DNA of 64,000 nucleotides from Solirubrobacteraceae bacterium (GTDB lineage Bacteria > Actinomycetota > Thermoleophilia > Solirubrobacterales > Solirubrobacteraceae): contig JAEMSV010000001.1 of NCBI GenBank assembly GCA_016462625.1, positions 62,001-126,000 of the forward strand. The letters run 5' to 3'. The position numbers were made by a program, and so were the translations under genes. Every line of letters starts with the position of its first letter. Position 1 is the first letter of the stretch. The notes beneath the pieces were generated by a model. That model saw only the letters and a program-made list of their open reading frames with translations. It made no database searches and was not told where the DNA came from. Positions 25,618 to 34,174 of this stretch are shown in pieces.

Positions 25618-27282
25618 TCACGGAGCGCAGGGGAAGCGCGCGGCGATCCGGGTGCCGGTCGCGTCCGACGCGATGTCGAGCCGGCCTCCGGTCAGCCCCA
25701 CCCGCTCGCGCATGCCGCGCAGGCCGAGGCCCGTCGACGGGGCCCTGGGGTCGAAGCCCGCACCGTCATCGCGGACGGTCAGCAGCAGCTGACCGGCCTC
25801 GGCCCGCAGCGCGACGGATGCAGTCCGTGCGCCGGCGTGCCGCGCGACGTTGGTCAGGGCCTCCTGCGCGACGCGGTAGACCGCGGTCTCGAGGTCGGGG
25901 TCGAGCCGGGTGCCGCCGAGCTCGATCGCGGCGCTCGTCTCGACCCCCTCGCGGGCGGCGAAGCTCTGGGCGAGCGTCTGCAGCGCGGGCCCCAGGCCCA
26001 GCTCGTCGAGCGCGGCCGGGCGGAGGTCGGCGATGATCGCGCGCAGGTTCGTGATCTCCTGGGAGATCTGCTCCATCGCCGACCGCGCAGCCGCCTGGGT
26101 GCGTTCCTCGTCCTCCCCGCGGGCGGCGACGGACAGCAGCATCTTCAGTCCGCCGAGCCCCTGCAGCGTCTCGTCGTGCAGCTCGCGCGCCCAGCGGCGG
26201 CGCTCTGCCTCGGCGGACTCCAGCATCGCCTCCAGGCGGCCGGCCTCGACGGACTTCGCGATCGCCACGGCGATCGCGGCGCTCGCCGCGCACGCACGCA
26301 GGACCTGCTCGTCGTCGCCGTCGAACCGGCCCTGGTCGTCGGTCCGGTCGAAGGCGCACAGCAGCCCGAGTCGCCGCTCGCGATAGATGAGCGGAACGAG
26401 CAGTGCGCTGGACGCGTCCGGCACGCCGAGACGCGCGCTGTCGAGCAGCGGGTCGGCGTCGACGTCGTCGATCCGGACCGGGGCGGTGCCCAGCAGCGCC
26501 TCGCCGGCGCGCGATCCGGCGATCTCCACGCCCCGGTCGCCCGCGATCTGGCCCGCACCGGCGGCGACCCGCAGCGTGTCGCCGTCACGGAGCAGGACGA
26601 CGACGCTGCGCGCCGCCACGAGCGTCCGGGCCCGTGCGACGATCAGCTCGAGGATGCGGTCGAGGTCGGTCTCGGCCCCGACGGCCTGCGTGATCGCCGC
26701 GGTCGCCTCGAAGCCGCGCACCACCCGCTCGAGCTCATGCCGGCGCGCGTCGAGCGTCTCGTACAGGCCGGCGTTCTCGATCGCGATCGCGGCCCAGTCG
26801 GCGAGGACGACGACGGACGCCTCGTCGCGTTCGTCGAAGTCACCGCCGCCCGCCTTCTCGGTGAGGTAGAGGTTGCCCCAGGCGTGTCCGCGGATCATGA
26901 CCGGCACGCCGAGGAACGACCCCATCGGCGGGTGGCGGGGCGGGAAGCCAAAGGATCGTGGGTGGGCGCCGACGTCGTGCAGGCGCAGCGGCCGGGGCTC
27001 GTCGATCAGCACGCCGAGGATGCCGCGGCCGCGCGGCAGGTCCCCGATCGCGCGGTGCGTCTCGGCGTCGATCCCGCGGGTGATGAAGCGGCTCAGCGCG
27101 ACCCGCTCGGCGTCGAGGACGCCCATCGCGGCGTACCGCGCCCCGGTGAGCTCCCGGGCGACGTCGAGCAGCCGGTCGAGCACCTGCTCGACGCGCAGCT
27201 CGCTGACGAGATCCCGGCCCGCCTCGACGAGTCGTTCGAGTCGGGCAGGGTCGAGAGAGGCAAGGGCGGCGCGGTCCGGCAT
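25618..27282 (-). CDS. GAF-GAF histidine kinase (DevS/DosT-like)
   Basis: Cytosolic sensor kinase of 554 residues with two GAF domains (roughly 20-180 and 200-350), a HisKA_3 phosphoacceptor segment, RRWARELHDETLQGL (His369), and an HATPase C-terminal domain (ALTNVARHAG, TVRDDGAGFDPR, LGLRGMRERV). The first GAF contains the segments GFPPRHPPM (H117) and FLGVPV, where DevS/DosT have their haem-ligand region, so a haem gas sensor is possible though not proven. It lies 66 bp upstream of the flavin oxidoreductase gene and the response regulator follows. It is divergent from the acyl-CoA dehydrogenase gene at 27351. Confidence 0.88.
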   Translation of the reverse strand: MPDRAALASLDPARLERLVEAGRDLVSELRVEQVLDRLLDVARELTGARYAAMGVLDAERVALSRFITRGIDAETHRAIGDLPRGRGILGVLIDEPRPLRLHDVGAHPRSFGFPPRHPPMGSFLGVPVMIRGHAWGNLYLTEKAGGGDFDERDEASVVVLADWAAIAIENAGLYETLDARRHELERVVRGFEATAAITQAVGAETDLDRILELIVARARTLVAARSVVVLLRDGDTLRVAAGAGQIAGDRGVEIAGSRAGEALLGTAPVRIDDVDADPLLDSARLGVPDASSALLVPLIYRERRLGLLCAFDRTDDQGRFDGDDEQVLRACAASAAIAVAIAKSVEAGRLEAMLESAEAERRRWARELHDETLQGLGGLKMLLSVAARGEDEERTQAAARSAMEQISQEITNLRAIIADLRPAALDELGLGPALQTLAQSFAAREGVETSAAIELGGTRLDPDLETAVYRVAQEALTNVARHAGARTASVALRAEAGQLLLTVRDDGAGFDPRAPSTGLGLRGMRERVGLTGGRLDIASDATGTRIAARFPCAP

Positions 27283-27350
27283 CGGTCCATTCTGTCAGCG
27301 GCGTATCGTCTCGCTTCGTCCCCCGCTTCGCCCCGGATGGAGAGCCCGAG

Positions 27351-28529
27351 ATGAGCACGATGACGTCGGCGAGCCTGCCGCTCGTTCCCACCGACGACGA
27401 GATCGCGATCCGTGAAGCGGTTCGCGCCGTCTGCGAGCCGTACGGCGGCCGCTACGCCCGCAAGAAGTACGCGGCCGAGGAGCCGCCCACCGAGCTCTGG
27501 AACGCGCTCGCCGAGAAGGGCTTCGTCGGCGCGAACGTCCCCGAGGAATGGGGCGGCGGCGGGATGGGGATGAACGGGCTGCAGATGATCGCTGAGGAGA
27601 TCGCGGCGGCCGGTGGCGCCACGCTCATGCTCGTCGTGTCGTCGGCGATCGGCGGCTCGGTCCTCGCGCGGCACGGCTCGCCCGAGCAGAACGACCGCTG
27701 GCTGCGGGGGATCGCGGCGGGCACGACGAAGCTCGCGTTCGCCATCACCGAGCCCGACGCAGGTACGAACTCGCACAACCTCCGCACCGAGCTGCGGCGG
27801 GATGGAGGCTCGTACCGGCTGAAGGGTCAGAAGACGTTCATCTCCGGCGTCGAGGACGCCGACGCGGTGCTGGTCGTCGCCCGGTTCCGGCGCGCCGACG
27901 GCGAGCTGGGGATGCCGTGCCTGTGCATCGTCGACGTCGACGCCCCCGGCTTCACCCGGGACGTGATCCCCATGCCGTACATGGGCGCCGACCGGCAGTG
28001 GACGCTGTTCTTCGACGACGTCGAGGTGGGGACCGACCGGCTCGTCGGCGGCGAGGAGGGCGGGCTCGCCCCGGTGTTCGACGGCCTGAACCCCGAGCGG
28101 ATCATCGTCGCGGCGCTCGCCAACGGCAGCGCCCGTCTCGCGCTCGACAAGGCGGCGGAGTACGCGAAGGACCGCGAGGTGTGGGGGACGCCGATCGGCA
28201 CGCATCAGGCGGTCGCGCACCCGCTGGCCAAGGCGAAGGTCGAGCTCGAGCTCGCGCGCCTCATGACCCAGAAGGCCGCGGTCCTGTTCGACGCGGGCGC
28301 GCCGGGGGCCGGTGAGGCGTCGAACTTCGCGAAGTACGCGGCCGCCGAGGCGGCGATCCACTCCGTGGACGCGGCGATCCAGACGCACGGCGGCAACGGC
28401 TTCACCATCGAGTACGGCATCTCGGACATGTGGTGGGCCACCCGCCTGATGCGAACCGCGCCGGTGAGCGCGGAGATGGTCCTCAACTACGTGGCCCAGC
28501 ACTCCCTCGGCCTGCCGAAGTCCTACTGA
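27351..28529 (+). CDS. Acyl-CoA dehydrogenase
   Basis: FAD-dependent dehydrogenase of 392 residues. AFAITEPDAGTNSHNL and QTHGGNGFTIEYGI are the FAD/acyl-binding signatures. The usual catalytic Glu late in the protein (EGT motif) is replaced by APVSAEM. A Glu at GLNPER (residue 249) instead fits the helix-G position used by isovaleryl-CoA and long-chain acyl-CoA dehydrogenases, so the enzyme is likely active on branched or long substrates. It heads a five-gene operon. A GATGGAGAGCCCGAG RBS region precedes the ATG; the stop overlaps the AtuA-like start by 1 bp. Confidence 0.9.
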   Translation: MSTMTSASLPLVPTDDEIAIREAVRAVCEPYGGRYARKKYAAEEPPTELWNALAEKGFVGANVPEEWGGGGMGMNGLQMIAEEIAAAGGATLMLVVSSAIGGSVLARHGSPEQNDRWLRGIAAGTTKLAFAITEPDAGTNSHNLRTELRRDGGSYRLKGQKTFISGVEDADAVLVVARFRRADGELGMPCLCIVDVDAPGFTRDVIPMPYMGADRQWTLFFDDVEVGTDRLVGGEEGGLAPVFDGLNPERIIVAALANGSARLALDKAAEYAKDREVWGTPIGTHQAVAHPLAKAKVELELARLMTQKAAVLFDAGAPGAGEASNFAKYAAAEAAIHSVDAAIQTHGGNGFTIEYGISDMWWATRLMRTAPVSAEMVLNYVAQHSLGLPKSY

Positions 28530-30316
28530 TGAGCGTGCGGATCGGCAGCTGGGCCGGCTTCTGGGGCGACTCGCGCGGCGCGGCGAAGCAGCTGGTGCTG
28601 GGCACGGAGCTCGACTACCTCGTCGGCGACCACCTGGCCGAGATCACCATGGCGCTGCTCGCGCGGTTCCGGATGAAGGACCCGACGCTGGGCTACGTCC
28701 CCGACGTGGTGAAGGGGCTCGCGCCGCTGATGGGCGAGCTCTCGGCGCGCGGCGTGAAGGTCATCACCAATGCAGGCGGGCTGAACCCGGCCGGCTGCGC
28801 GGCGGCGCTGCGCGATGCCGCCGCGGAGGCGGGCGTCTCGCTGAAGGTGGCGTGGGTCGAGGGCGACGACGTCCTCCCACGGCTGCCGGGGCTGCGCGAG
28901 GCCGGTGCGGTCGACATGTTCACGGGCGAGGCGCTCCCCGAGCACGCCCTGACGATGAACGCGTACCTCGGCGCCCGCCCGATCGCCACCGCGCTCGACA
29001 TGGGCGCGGACATCGTCGTGACCGGCCGCTGCGCCGACTCCGCGCTCGTCCTCGGCCCGCTCATGCACGAGTTCGGGTGGAGCGACGACGACTTCGACCT
29101 GCTGTCGGCGGGCTCGCTGATCGGCCACGTCGTCGAGTGCGGCACGCAGTGCACGGGCGGCCTGTTCACCGACTGGTGGACGGTTCCCGGCTGGGAGAAC
29201 ATGGGCTACCCGGTGGCCGAGTGCGAGGCCGACGGTACCGCGGTCATCGGAAAGCCCGACGGGACCGGCGGCCTCGTGACGCCGCCGACCGTCGGCGAGC
29301 AGATCCTCTACGAGATCGGCGACCCGGGCGCGTACATCCTGCCCGACGTCGTGTGTGACTGGCGCTCGGTGCAGCTCGAGCAGGTCGGCTCCGAGCGGGT
29401 GCGGGTCTCGGGCGCGAAGGGCAGTGCGCCGACCGGCTCGTACAAGGCGACCACGACTGCGCTCGACGGGTTCCGGATGCTCGCGACGATGGCGTTCAAC
29501 GGCCTCGACGCAGCGGGCCGCGCGCGCCGCGCGGGCGAGGCGATGCTCGCCCGGACCGAGCGGCTGGCCGGCGAGAAGGGGCTGGCGCCGTTCTCGCAGA
29601 CGTCGGTCGAGGTCTCCGGCGGTGGCGACGCCGAGGGGCGGCCGGGCGCGATCACGGACGGCCGCGAGGCGGTCGTGAAGATCGGCGCGCGGCATGCCGA
29701 CCAGGCCGCGCTGGCGATCCTCAGCACCGAGATGATCCCGTTCGGGCTCATCGCCCAGGGGCTGACGGGTGTCGCGTCGGGACGGCCCAAGCCCCAGCCC
29801 GTGATCCGCCTGTTCCACGTGCTCGTCGACAAGGCGTCGGTGCCCGTCACCGTGACGCTCGGCGACGAGACGCGGGCGGTGGAGGTGGCGCCGGGGAACG
29901 CGGAGGTGCCGGGGACGGAGCCGCTCGCCGAGCCCGCGGCCGTGGCTTCGGGCGGCGGCGAGACCGTCACCGTCCCGCTCCGCGCGATCGCGTACGCCCG
30001 CAGCGGCGACAAGGGCAACGACGCGAACGTCGGGGTGATGGCGCGGCGGCCGGAGTTCGTCTCCGTCATCCACGAGCAGGTGACCGCGGCCCGCGTCGCC
30101 GAGGTCTTCGGCGCGTGGCTCGAGGGCGACGTCCGGCGCTGGGAGCTCCCCGGCCTCGGTGCGATCAACATCCTCATGCGCGACGTCCTGGGCGGGCGCG
30201 GCGGAACGTCGTCGCTGCGGCTCGACCCGCAGGGCAAGTCCTACGGGGCGATCCTGCTGGCGCTGCCGGTCACCGTGCCCGCGGCGTGGGAGCGCGAGGG
30301 TCTGCTCGGCGGATAG
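28529..30316 (+). CDS. AtuA-family protein (acyclic terpene utilisation)
   Basis: Protein of 595 residues of the AtuA (DUF1446) family, named from the citronellol/geraniol pathway of Pseudomonas citronellolis. The N-terminal AtuA core has IGSWAGFWGDS and ITNAGGLNPAGCAAAL, the middle has VVTGRCADSALVLGPL and HVVECGTQCTGGLFTDW, and the C-terminal ~110 residues (AYARSGDKGNDANVGVMARR) form the second AtuA-like domain. Its biochemical role is not settled. It is the second gene of the operon, and the neighbours (acyl-CoA dehydrogenase, SDR) resemble atuD and atuB/atuG. Confidence 0.88.
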   Translation: MSVRIGSWAGFWGDSRGAAKQLVLGTELDYLVGDHLAEITMALLARFRMKDPTLGYVPDVVKGLAPLMGELSARGVKVITNAGGLNPAGCAAALRDAAAEAGVSLKVAWVEGDDVLPRLPGLREAGAVDMFTGEALPEHALTMNAYLGARPIATALDMGADIVVTGRCADSALVLGPLMHEFGWSDDDFDLLSAGSLIGHVVECGTQCTGGLFTDWWTVPGWENMGYPVAECEADGTAVIGKPDGTGGLVTPPTVGEQILYEIGDPGAYILPDVVCDWRSVQLEQVGSERVRVSGAKGSAPTGSYKATTTALDGFRMLATMAFNGLDAAGRARRAGEAMLARTERLAGEKGLAPFSQTSVEVSGGGDAEGRPGAITDGREAVVKIGARHADQAALAILSTEMIPFGLIAQGLTGVASGRPKPQPVIRLFHVLVDKASVPVTVTLGDETRAVEVAPGNAEVPGTEPLAEPAAVASGGGETVTVPLRAIAYARSGDKGNDANVGVMARRPEFVSVIHEQVTAARVAEVFGAWLEGDVRRWELPGLGAINILMRDVLGGRGGTSSLRLDPQGKSYGAILLALPVTVPAAWEREGLLGG

Positions 30317-30328
30317 GCTCGCGCGCTC

Positions 30329-31087
30329 GTGGGAGGAGACCTGTTCGACCTCAGTGGGAAGGTCTGCCTGGTCACCGGCGGGAGCCGGGGGCTGGGCAAG
30401 GAGATGGTCCACGCGTTCGCGCAGCACGGCGCCGACGTGATCGTCGCGAGCCGCAAGCTCGGCGCGTGCCAGGCGGTCGCCGTCGACGTCCGCGAGCAGT
30501 ACGGGCGCCGCGCGGCCGCGCTGCCGGTCAACGTCAGCGACTGGGACCAGTGCGACGCGCTCGTCGAGGCCGCGTACGCGGAGTTCGGCCGGGTCGACGT
30601 GCTCGTCAACAACGCGGGCATGTCGCCGCTGTACCCGAGCCTCCCGGAGGTCGAGGAAGCGCTCTTCGACAAGGTCATCACGCTGAACCTCCGTGGGCCG
30701 TTCCGCCTGGGCTCCCTCATCGGCGCGCGGATGGCGGAGGGCGACGGCGGCTCGATCATCAACATCTCCTCCGTGGGCTCGATCCGGCCGCGGCCGGAGT
30801 ACCTGCCCTACGCGGCGGCGAAGGCCGGGCTCAACGCGCTGACGGAGGGATTTGCCGCGGCGTTCGGACCGACCGTCCGGTGCAACACGATCATGGCGGG
30901 GATGTTCGCCACGGACATCGCGAAGGCGTGGGACCGGGCAGCGGTCGACACCATGGCGAAGCAGATGTTCGCCCTCGGCCGGGTCGGGGAGCCGCACGAG
31001 ATCGTGGGCGCCGCGCTGTACCTGGCCTCCGACGCGTCGAGCTACTGCACCGGCGCGACTCTGCGACTCGACGGAGGCGGCCAATGA
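30329..31087 (+). CDS. Short-chain dehydrogenase/reductase
   Basis: Classical SDR of 252 residues. NAD(P)-binding VTGGSRGLGKEM at the N-terminus, NNAGMSP, the catalytic Ser in IINISSVGS, and Tyr161/Lys165 in YAAAKAG are all present. The C-terminal segment GRVGEPHEIVGAALYL is typical of the family. GTG at 30329 is the start; it follows the AtuA stop by 12 bp. The stop overlaps the next gene by 4 bp (ATGA). It probably oxidises or reduces a secondary alcohol or hydroxyacyl-CoA. Confidence 0.92.
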   Translation: MGGDLFDLSGKVCLVTGGSRGLGKEMVHAFAQHGADVIVASRKLGACQAVAVDVREQYGRRAAALPVNVSDWDQCDALVEAAYAEFGRVDVLVNNAGMSPLYPSLPEVEEALFDKVITLNLRGPFRLGSLIGARMAEGDGGSIINISSVGSIRPRPEYLPYAAAKAGLNALTEGFAAAFGPTVRCNTIMAGMFATDIAKAWDRAAVDTMAKQMFALGRVGEPHEIVGAALYLASDASSYCTGATLRLDGGGQ

Positions 31088-32115
31088 AGGACGTTGATCT
31101 CGACGTGCTGGCGCGTTGGATGGACGCGCAGGGGATTCCCGGCGAGCCGATCACCGACCCGAAGCCGCTCGGCGGCGGCACGCAGAACATCATGCTGCTG
31201 TTCACACGCGGCGGCCGGGAGTTCGTGCTGCGCCGCGGGCCCAAGCACCTGCGGCCGAAGACGAATGACGCGCTCCGGCGCGAGATGCGCGTCCTTCGCG
31301 CGCTTGCGGACACCGACGTCCGCTGCCCCGGGTTCATCGCCGGCTGTGAGGACGAGGAGGTCCTCGGCGGCGCGGTCTTCTACCTCATGGAGCCGGTCGA
31401 CGGGTTCAACGCGACGGTGTCCCTGCCGGACCTCCACGCCGGCGACCCGGCGGTCCGGCACGCGATGGGGCTCGACGCGGTCACCGCGCTCGCGACCCTG
31501 GCGGCCGTCGATCACCGCGCGGTTGGATTGGGCGACGTCGGCAAGCCCGAGGGGTTCCTCGAGCGCCAGGTCCCGCGGTGGATCTCCGAGCTGGAGTCCT
31601 ACTCGCGCCACGAGGGATACCCGGGCCCCGACCTGCCGGGGATCGACGAGGTCGCCGCGTGGCTGGAGGCGAACCGCCCGGCGACGTTCACGCCCGGCAT
31701 CGTCCACGGCGACTACCACCTCGCGAACCTCATGTTCCGCTTCGACGGCCCGGAGCTCGCGGCGATCGTCGACTGGGAGATGTGCACGGTCGGCGACCCG
31801 CTGCTCGATCTCGGGTGGCTGCTCGCGACCTGGCCGGATGAGGACGCGGGCGCCGCGGTTGTCGCCGGCGCCCTGGCGATGGCCGGCGGCCTGGCGACCC
31901 GCGACGAGCTGCTCGCCCGCTACGCCGAGCACTCCTCGCGCGACCTGTCGGCGATCGACTGGTACACCGTGATGGCTTGCTTCAAGCTCGCGATCATCCT
32001 CGAGGGAACCCACGCGCGCGCATGCGCGGGGAAGGCGAATGCGGACGTCGGCGACCTGCTGCACTCGATCGCGGTCGGCCTGTTCGAGCGGGCGCAGGGG
32101 CTCGCGGCCGTATGA
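31084..32115 (+). CDS. Phosphotransferase-family kinase (ACAD10/11 N-domain-like)
   Basis: Protein of 343 residues of the aminoglycoside phosphotransferase/choline kinase fold. The N-terminal lobe has PLGGGTQNIMLLF with a Lys/Arg in FVLRRGPKHLRP, and the catalytic loop is IVHGDYHLANLMF (His208), followed by the metal Asp in AIVDWEMCTVGDPLLDLGW. This matches the kinase part of human ACAD10/ACAD11, which phosphorylates 4-hydroxyacyl-CoA in fatty-acid degradation. The context next to an acyl-CoA dehydrogenase and SDR supports this reading; the exact substrate is inferred. ATGA overlaps on both sides. Confidence 0.82.
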   Translation: MKDVDLDVLARWMDAQGIPGEPITDPKPLGGGTQNIMLLFTRGGREFVLRRGPKHLRPKTNDALRREMRVLRALADTDVRCPGFIAGCEDEEVLGGAVFYLMEPVDGFNATVSLPDLHAGDPAVRHAMGLDAVTALATLAAVDHRAVGLGDVGKPEGFLERQVPRWISELESYSRHEGYPGPDLPGIDEVAAWLEANRPATFTPGIVHGDYHLANLMFRFDGPELAAIVDWEMCTVGDPLLDLGWLLATWPDEDAGAAVVAGALAMAGGLATRDELLARYAEHSSRDLSAIDWYTVMACFKLAIILEGTHARACAGKANADVGDLLHSIAVGLFERAQGLAAV

Positions 32116-33161
32116 AGGCGCTGACCTACGAGGGGCCGCAGGCGATCCGGTGCACCGACATGCCCGACCCGGAGCGCCCCGGAGAGCGCGGGGTCGTCGT
32201 CCGGGTGACGACCGCCGGGATCTGCGGCAGCGATCTGCACATCTACGACGGCCACGGGTTCAGCGAGGACCTCGGCTTCTGCGTCGGCCAGGAGGCGGTC
32301 GGCGAGATCGTCGACGCCGGGCCGGGTGTCGAGCGCTTCGCGGTCGGGGACCGCGTGCTCGTCACGGCGTCGGTCGGCTGCTCCCGCTGTCGGGAGTGCG
32401 CGCGCGGGCGGGTCGCGTACTGCGAGCGCGCTGGCGAGGTCGTCGGGTGCTACGGCCTGAGCGCTGCGCTGCAGGGCTCGCAGGCCGAGTTCGTCGCGGT
32501 CCCGGAGGCCGACGGCAACCTCGTCCGGCTGCCCGACGAGATCTCCGACGAGGCCGCCATCGTCCTGACCGACAACGCGCCGACGGGCTGGTACGGCGCG
32601 CGCCGCGCGCGGATCGCGCCCGGGGACACGGTCGCGGTGATCGGCCTCGGCCCGGTCGGGCTGATGGCGGCGCAGGCCGCGTTCGCGATGGGCGCCGCAC
32701 GGGTGCTCGGCGCGGACCTCGTCGCCGAGCGGCGTGCGCGGGCGGAGGCGATGGGCGTCGAGCCCGTCCACCCCGACGACCCGAAGACCCACATCCGCGA
32801 GCTCACGGGCGGGCCGGGCGCGGACGCGGTCGTCGAGGCGGTCGGCGCCGACGCGACGATCAAGCTCGCGCTCAGCGCGGCGCGCCACGGCGGCCGGGTG
32901 AGCGTCGTCGGCGTCAACCAGAACACGAAGTACGAGCTGAACATGCCGCTCGCGCAGGTCAAGGAGCTCGAGTTCCACATCGGGCTCTGCTCGGTCCAGT
33001 ACGAGCTCCCGGCGCTGCTGCAGCTCACCGCCGCCGGACGGCTGGAGCCCGAGGCGGTCGTGTCCCACCGCCTCGGCCTGTCCGAGGGGGAAGCGGCCTA
33101 CGCGCTCTTCGCGGGCCGCACCGACGGCGTCTCGAAGGTCGTCCTCGACCCCGCCCGCTAG
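32112..33161 (+). CDS. Zinc-type alcohol dehydrogenase (MDR family)
   Basis: Protein of 349 residues of the medium-chain dehydrogenase family. The N-terminal GICGSDLH holds the first catalytic Zn Cys (C38), and the structural Zn site has all four Cys in CSRCRECARGRVAYC (C90, C93, C96, C104). The NAD-binding motif is VIGLGPVGLMAAQAA. The usual Zn-ligand His in the GHE motif is Gln here (VGQEAVG, Q60), so the catalytic metal site may be altered or the enzyme may not use zinc. It ends the operon; its stop overlaps the convergent LLM gene by 4 bp. Confidence 0.87.
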   Translation: MKALTYEGPQAIRCTDMPDPERPGERGVVVRVTTAGICGSDLHIYDGHGFSEDLGFCVGQEAVGEIVDAGPGVERFAVGDRVLVTASVGCSRCRECARGRVAYCERAGEVVGCYGLSAALQGSQAEFVAVPEADGNLVRLPDEISDEAAIVLTDNAPTGWYGARRARIAPGDTVAVIGLGPVGLMAAQAAFAMGAARVLGADLVAERRARAEAMGVEPVHPDDPKTHIRELTGGPGADAVVEAVGADATIKLALSAARHGGRVSVVGVNQNTKYELNMPLAQVKELEFHIGLCSVQYELPALLQLTAAGRLEPEAVVSHRLGLSEGEAAYALFAGRTDGVSKVVLDPAR

Positions 33162-34174
33162 GCGGGTCCGCGCAGCTCGGCGAAGAGCGCCGCGCGGCGG
33201 TCCGGATCGATGCCCGCGGGGAGGTGGAGCGTGACGCGGGTGGCGAGGTCGCCGTACCGGCGGCGGATCTCTGCCACCGCCTCCTCGGGCGTGCCGACGA
33301 TGGCGAAGAGGTCGAGCAGCTCGTCGTCGACGAGGCTCGCGAGCTCGCCCCAGCGGTCGCGCTTGGTCAGCTCACGCAGCTCGTCCTGCAGCTCGCCGCG
33401 GCCGTGCATCTCGAGCACCGGCCGGTACGCGGGGGTCGACCCGTAGAAGCCGATCTGCCCGCGCACCATCTGGATCCCGGCGGCGCGCTCCTCCTCGGTG
33501 TCGGCCGCGACGATGAACCCGGGCGCCGTGATCTCGAAGCCGTCGAGCGATCGCCCCGCCTTCGCGGCGCCGCGCTCGAGTGCGGGCAGGGTCGCCTCGC
33601 GCACGTACTTCTCCGTGCTGAAGCCGTGGCAGAGGATCCCGTCCGCGACCTCGCCCGCCATCTCGGTCATCAGCGGCCCGACGGCGGCGAGCAGGACCTT
33701 CGGGTTCCCGTGGGGATTTGGGCCGGGGTTGAAGAACGGCGTCATGAGGTTGTGGGTGTAGAACTCGCCCTCGAACGCGAGCGGCGCGTCGGTCGCCCAC
33801 GTGTCCCAGATCGCCCGCACGGCGAGGATGTACTCGCGCATACGCTTCGCCGGTTTGGACCACGGCATCGAGTAGCGGCGCTCGATGTGCGGCTTGATCT
33901 GCGAGCCGACGCCGAGGACGAACCGCCCGCCCGACGCGGCCTGCAGGTCGTTGGCCTGCAGCGCGAGCGTCATCGGGCTGCGCGCGAACGCGACGGCGAT
34001 CGCGGTGCCGATCTCCACGCGCTCGGTGTGCTCGGCGCCGAGGGCGCAGGCGAGGAACGCGTCGGCCTGGGTCTCCGGCGCGAACCAGCCGTCGTAGCCG
34101 TCGGCCTCCGCCCGGGGCGCGGCTTCGCGCGCCTCGGAGATCGCCGAGACGTAGCTCATCAGATCGACCTTCAC
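33158..34174 (-). CDS. LLM-class F420-dependent oxidoreductase
   Basis: Protein of 338 residues of the luciferase-like monooxygenase family. It has the TIM-barrel signatures WFAPETQADAFLACALGA, VEIGTAIAVAFARSPM, and ASGGRFVLGVGSQ, and VLLAAVGPLMTEMAGEVADGI in the middle. Members of this type usually use F420H2 or FMN. The GTG start at 34174 overlaps the upstream TetR stop by 4 bp (GTGA), so the two form an operon. The substrate is unknown. Confidence 0.88.
   Translation of the reverse strand: MKVDLMSYVSAISEAREAAPRAEADGYDGWFAPETQADAFLACALGAEHTERVEIGTAIAVAFARSPMTLALQANDLQAASGGRFVLGVGSQIKPHIERRYSMPWSKPAKRMREYILAVRAIWDTWATDAPLAFEGEFYTHNLMTPFFNPGPNPHGNPKVLLAAVGPLMTEMAGEVADGILCHGFSTEKYVREATLPALERGAAKAGRSLDGFEITAPGFIVAADTEEERAAGIQMVRGQIGFYGSTPAYRPVLEMHGRGELQDELRELTKRDRWGELASLVDDELLDLFAIVGTPEEAVAEIRRRYGDLATRVTLHLPAGIDPDRRAALFAELRGPA

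Noticed and set aside
27351..33161. Complete citronellol/geraniol (atu) pathway
   Set aside because: AtuC/AtuF carboxylase and AtuE hydratase genes are missing from the window, so only a resemblance is claimed.
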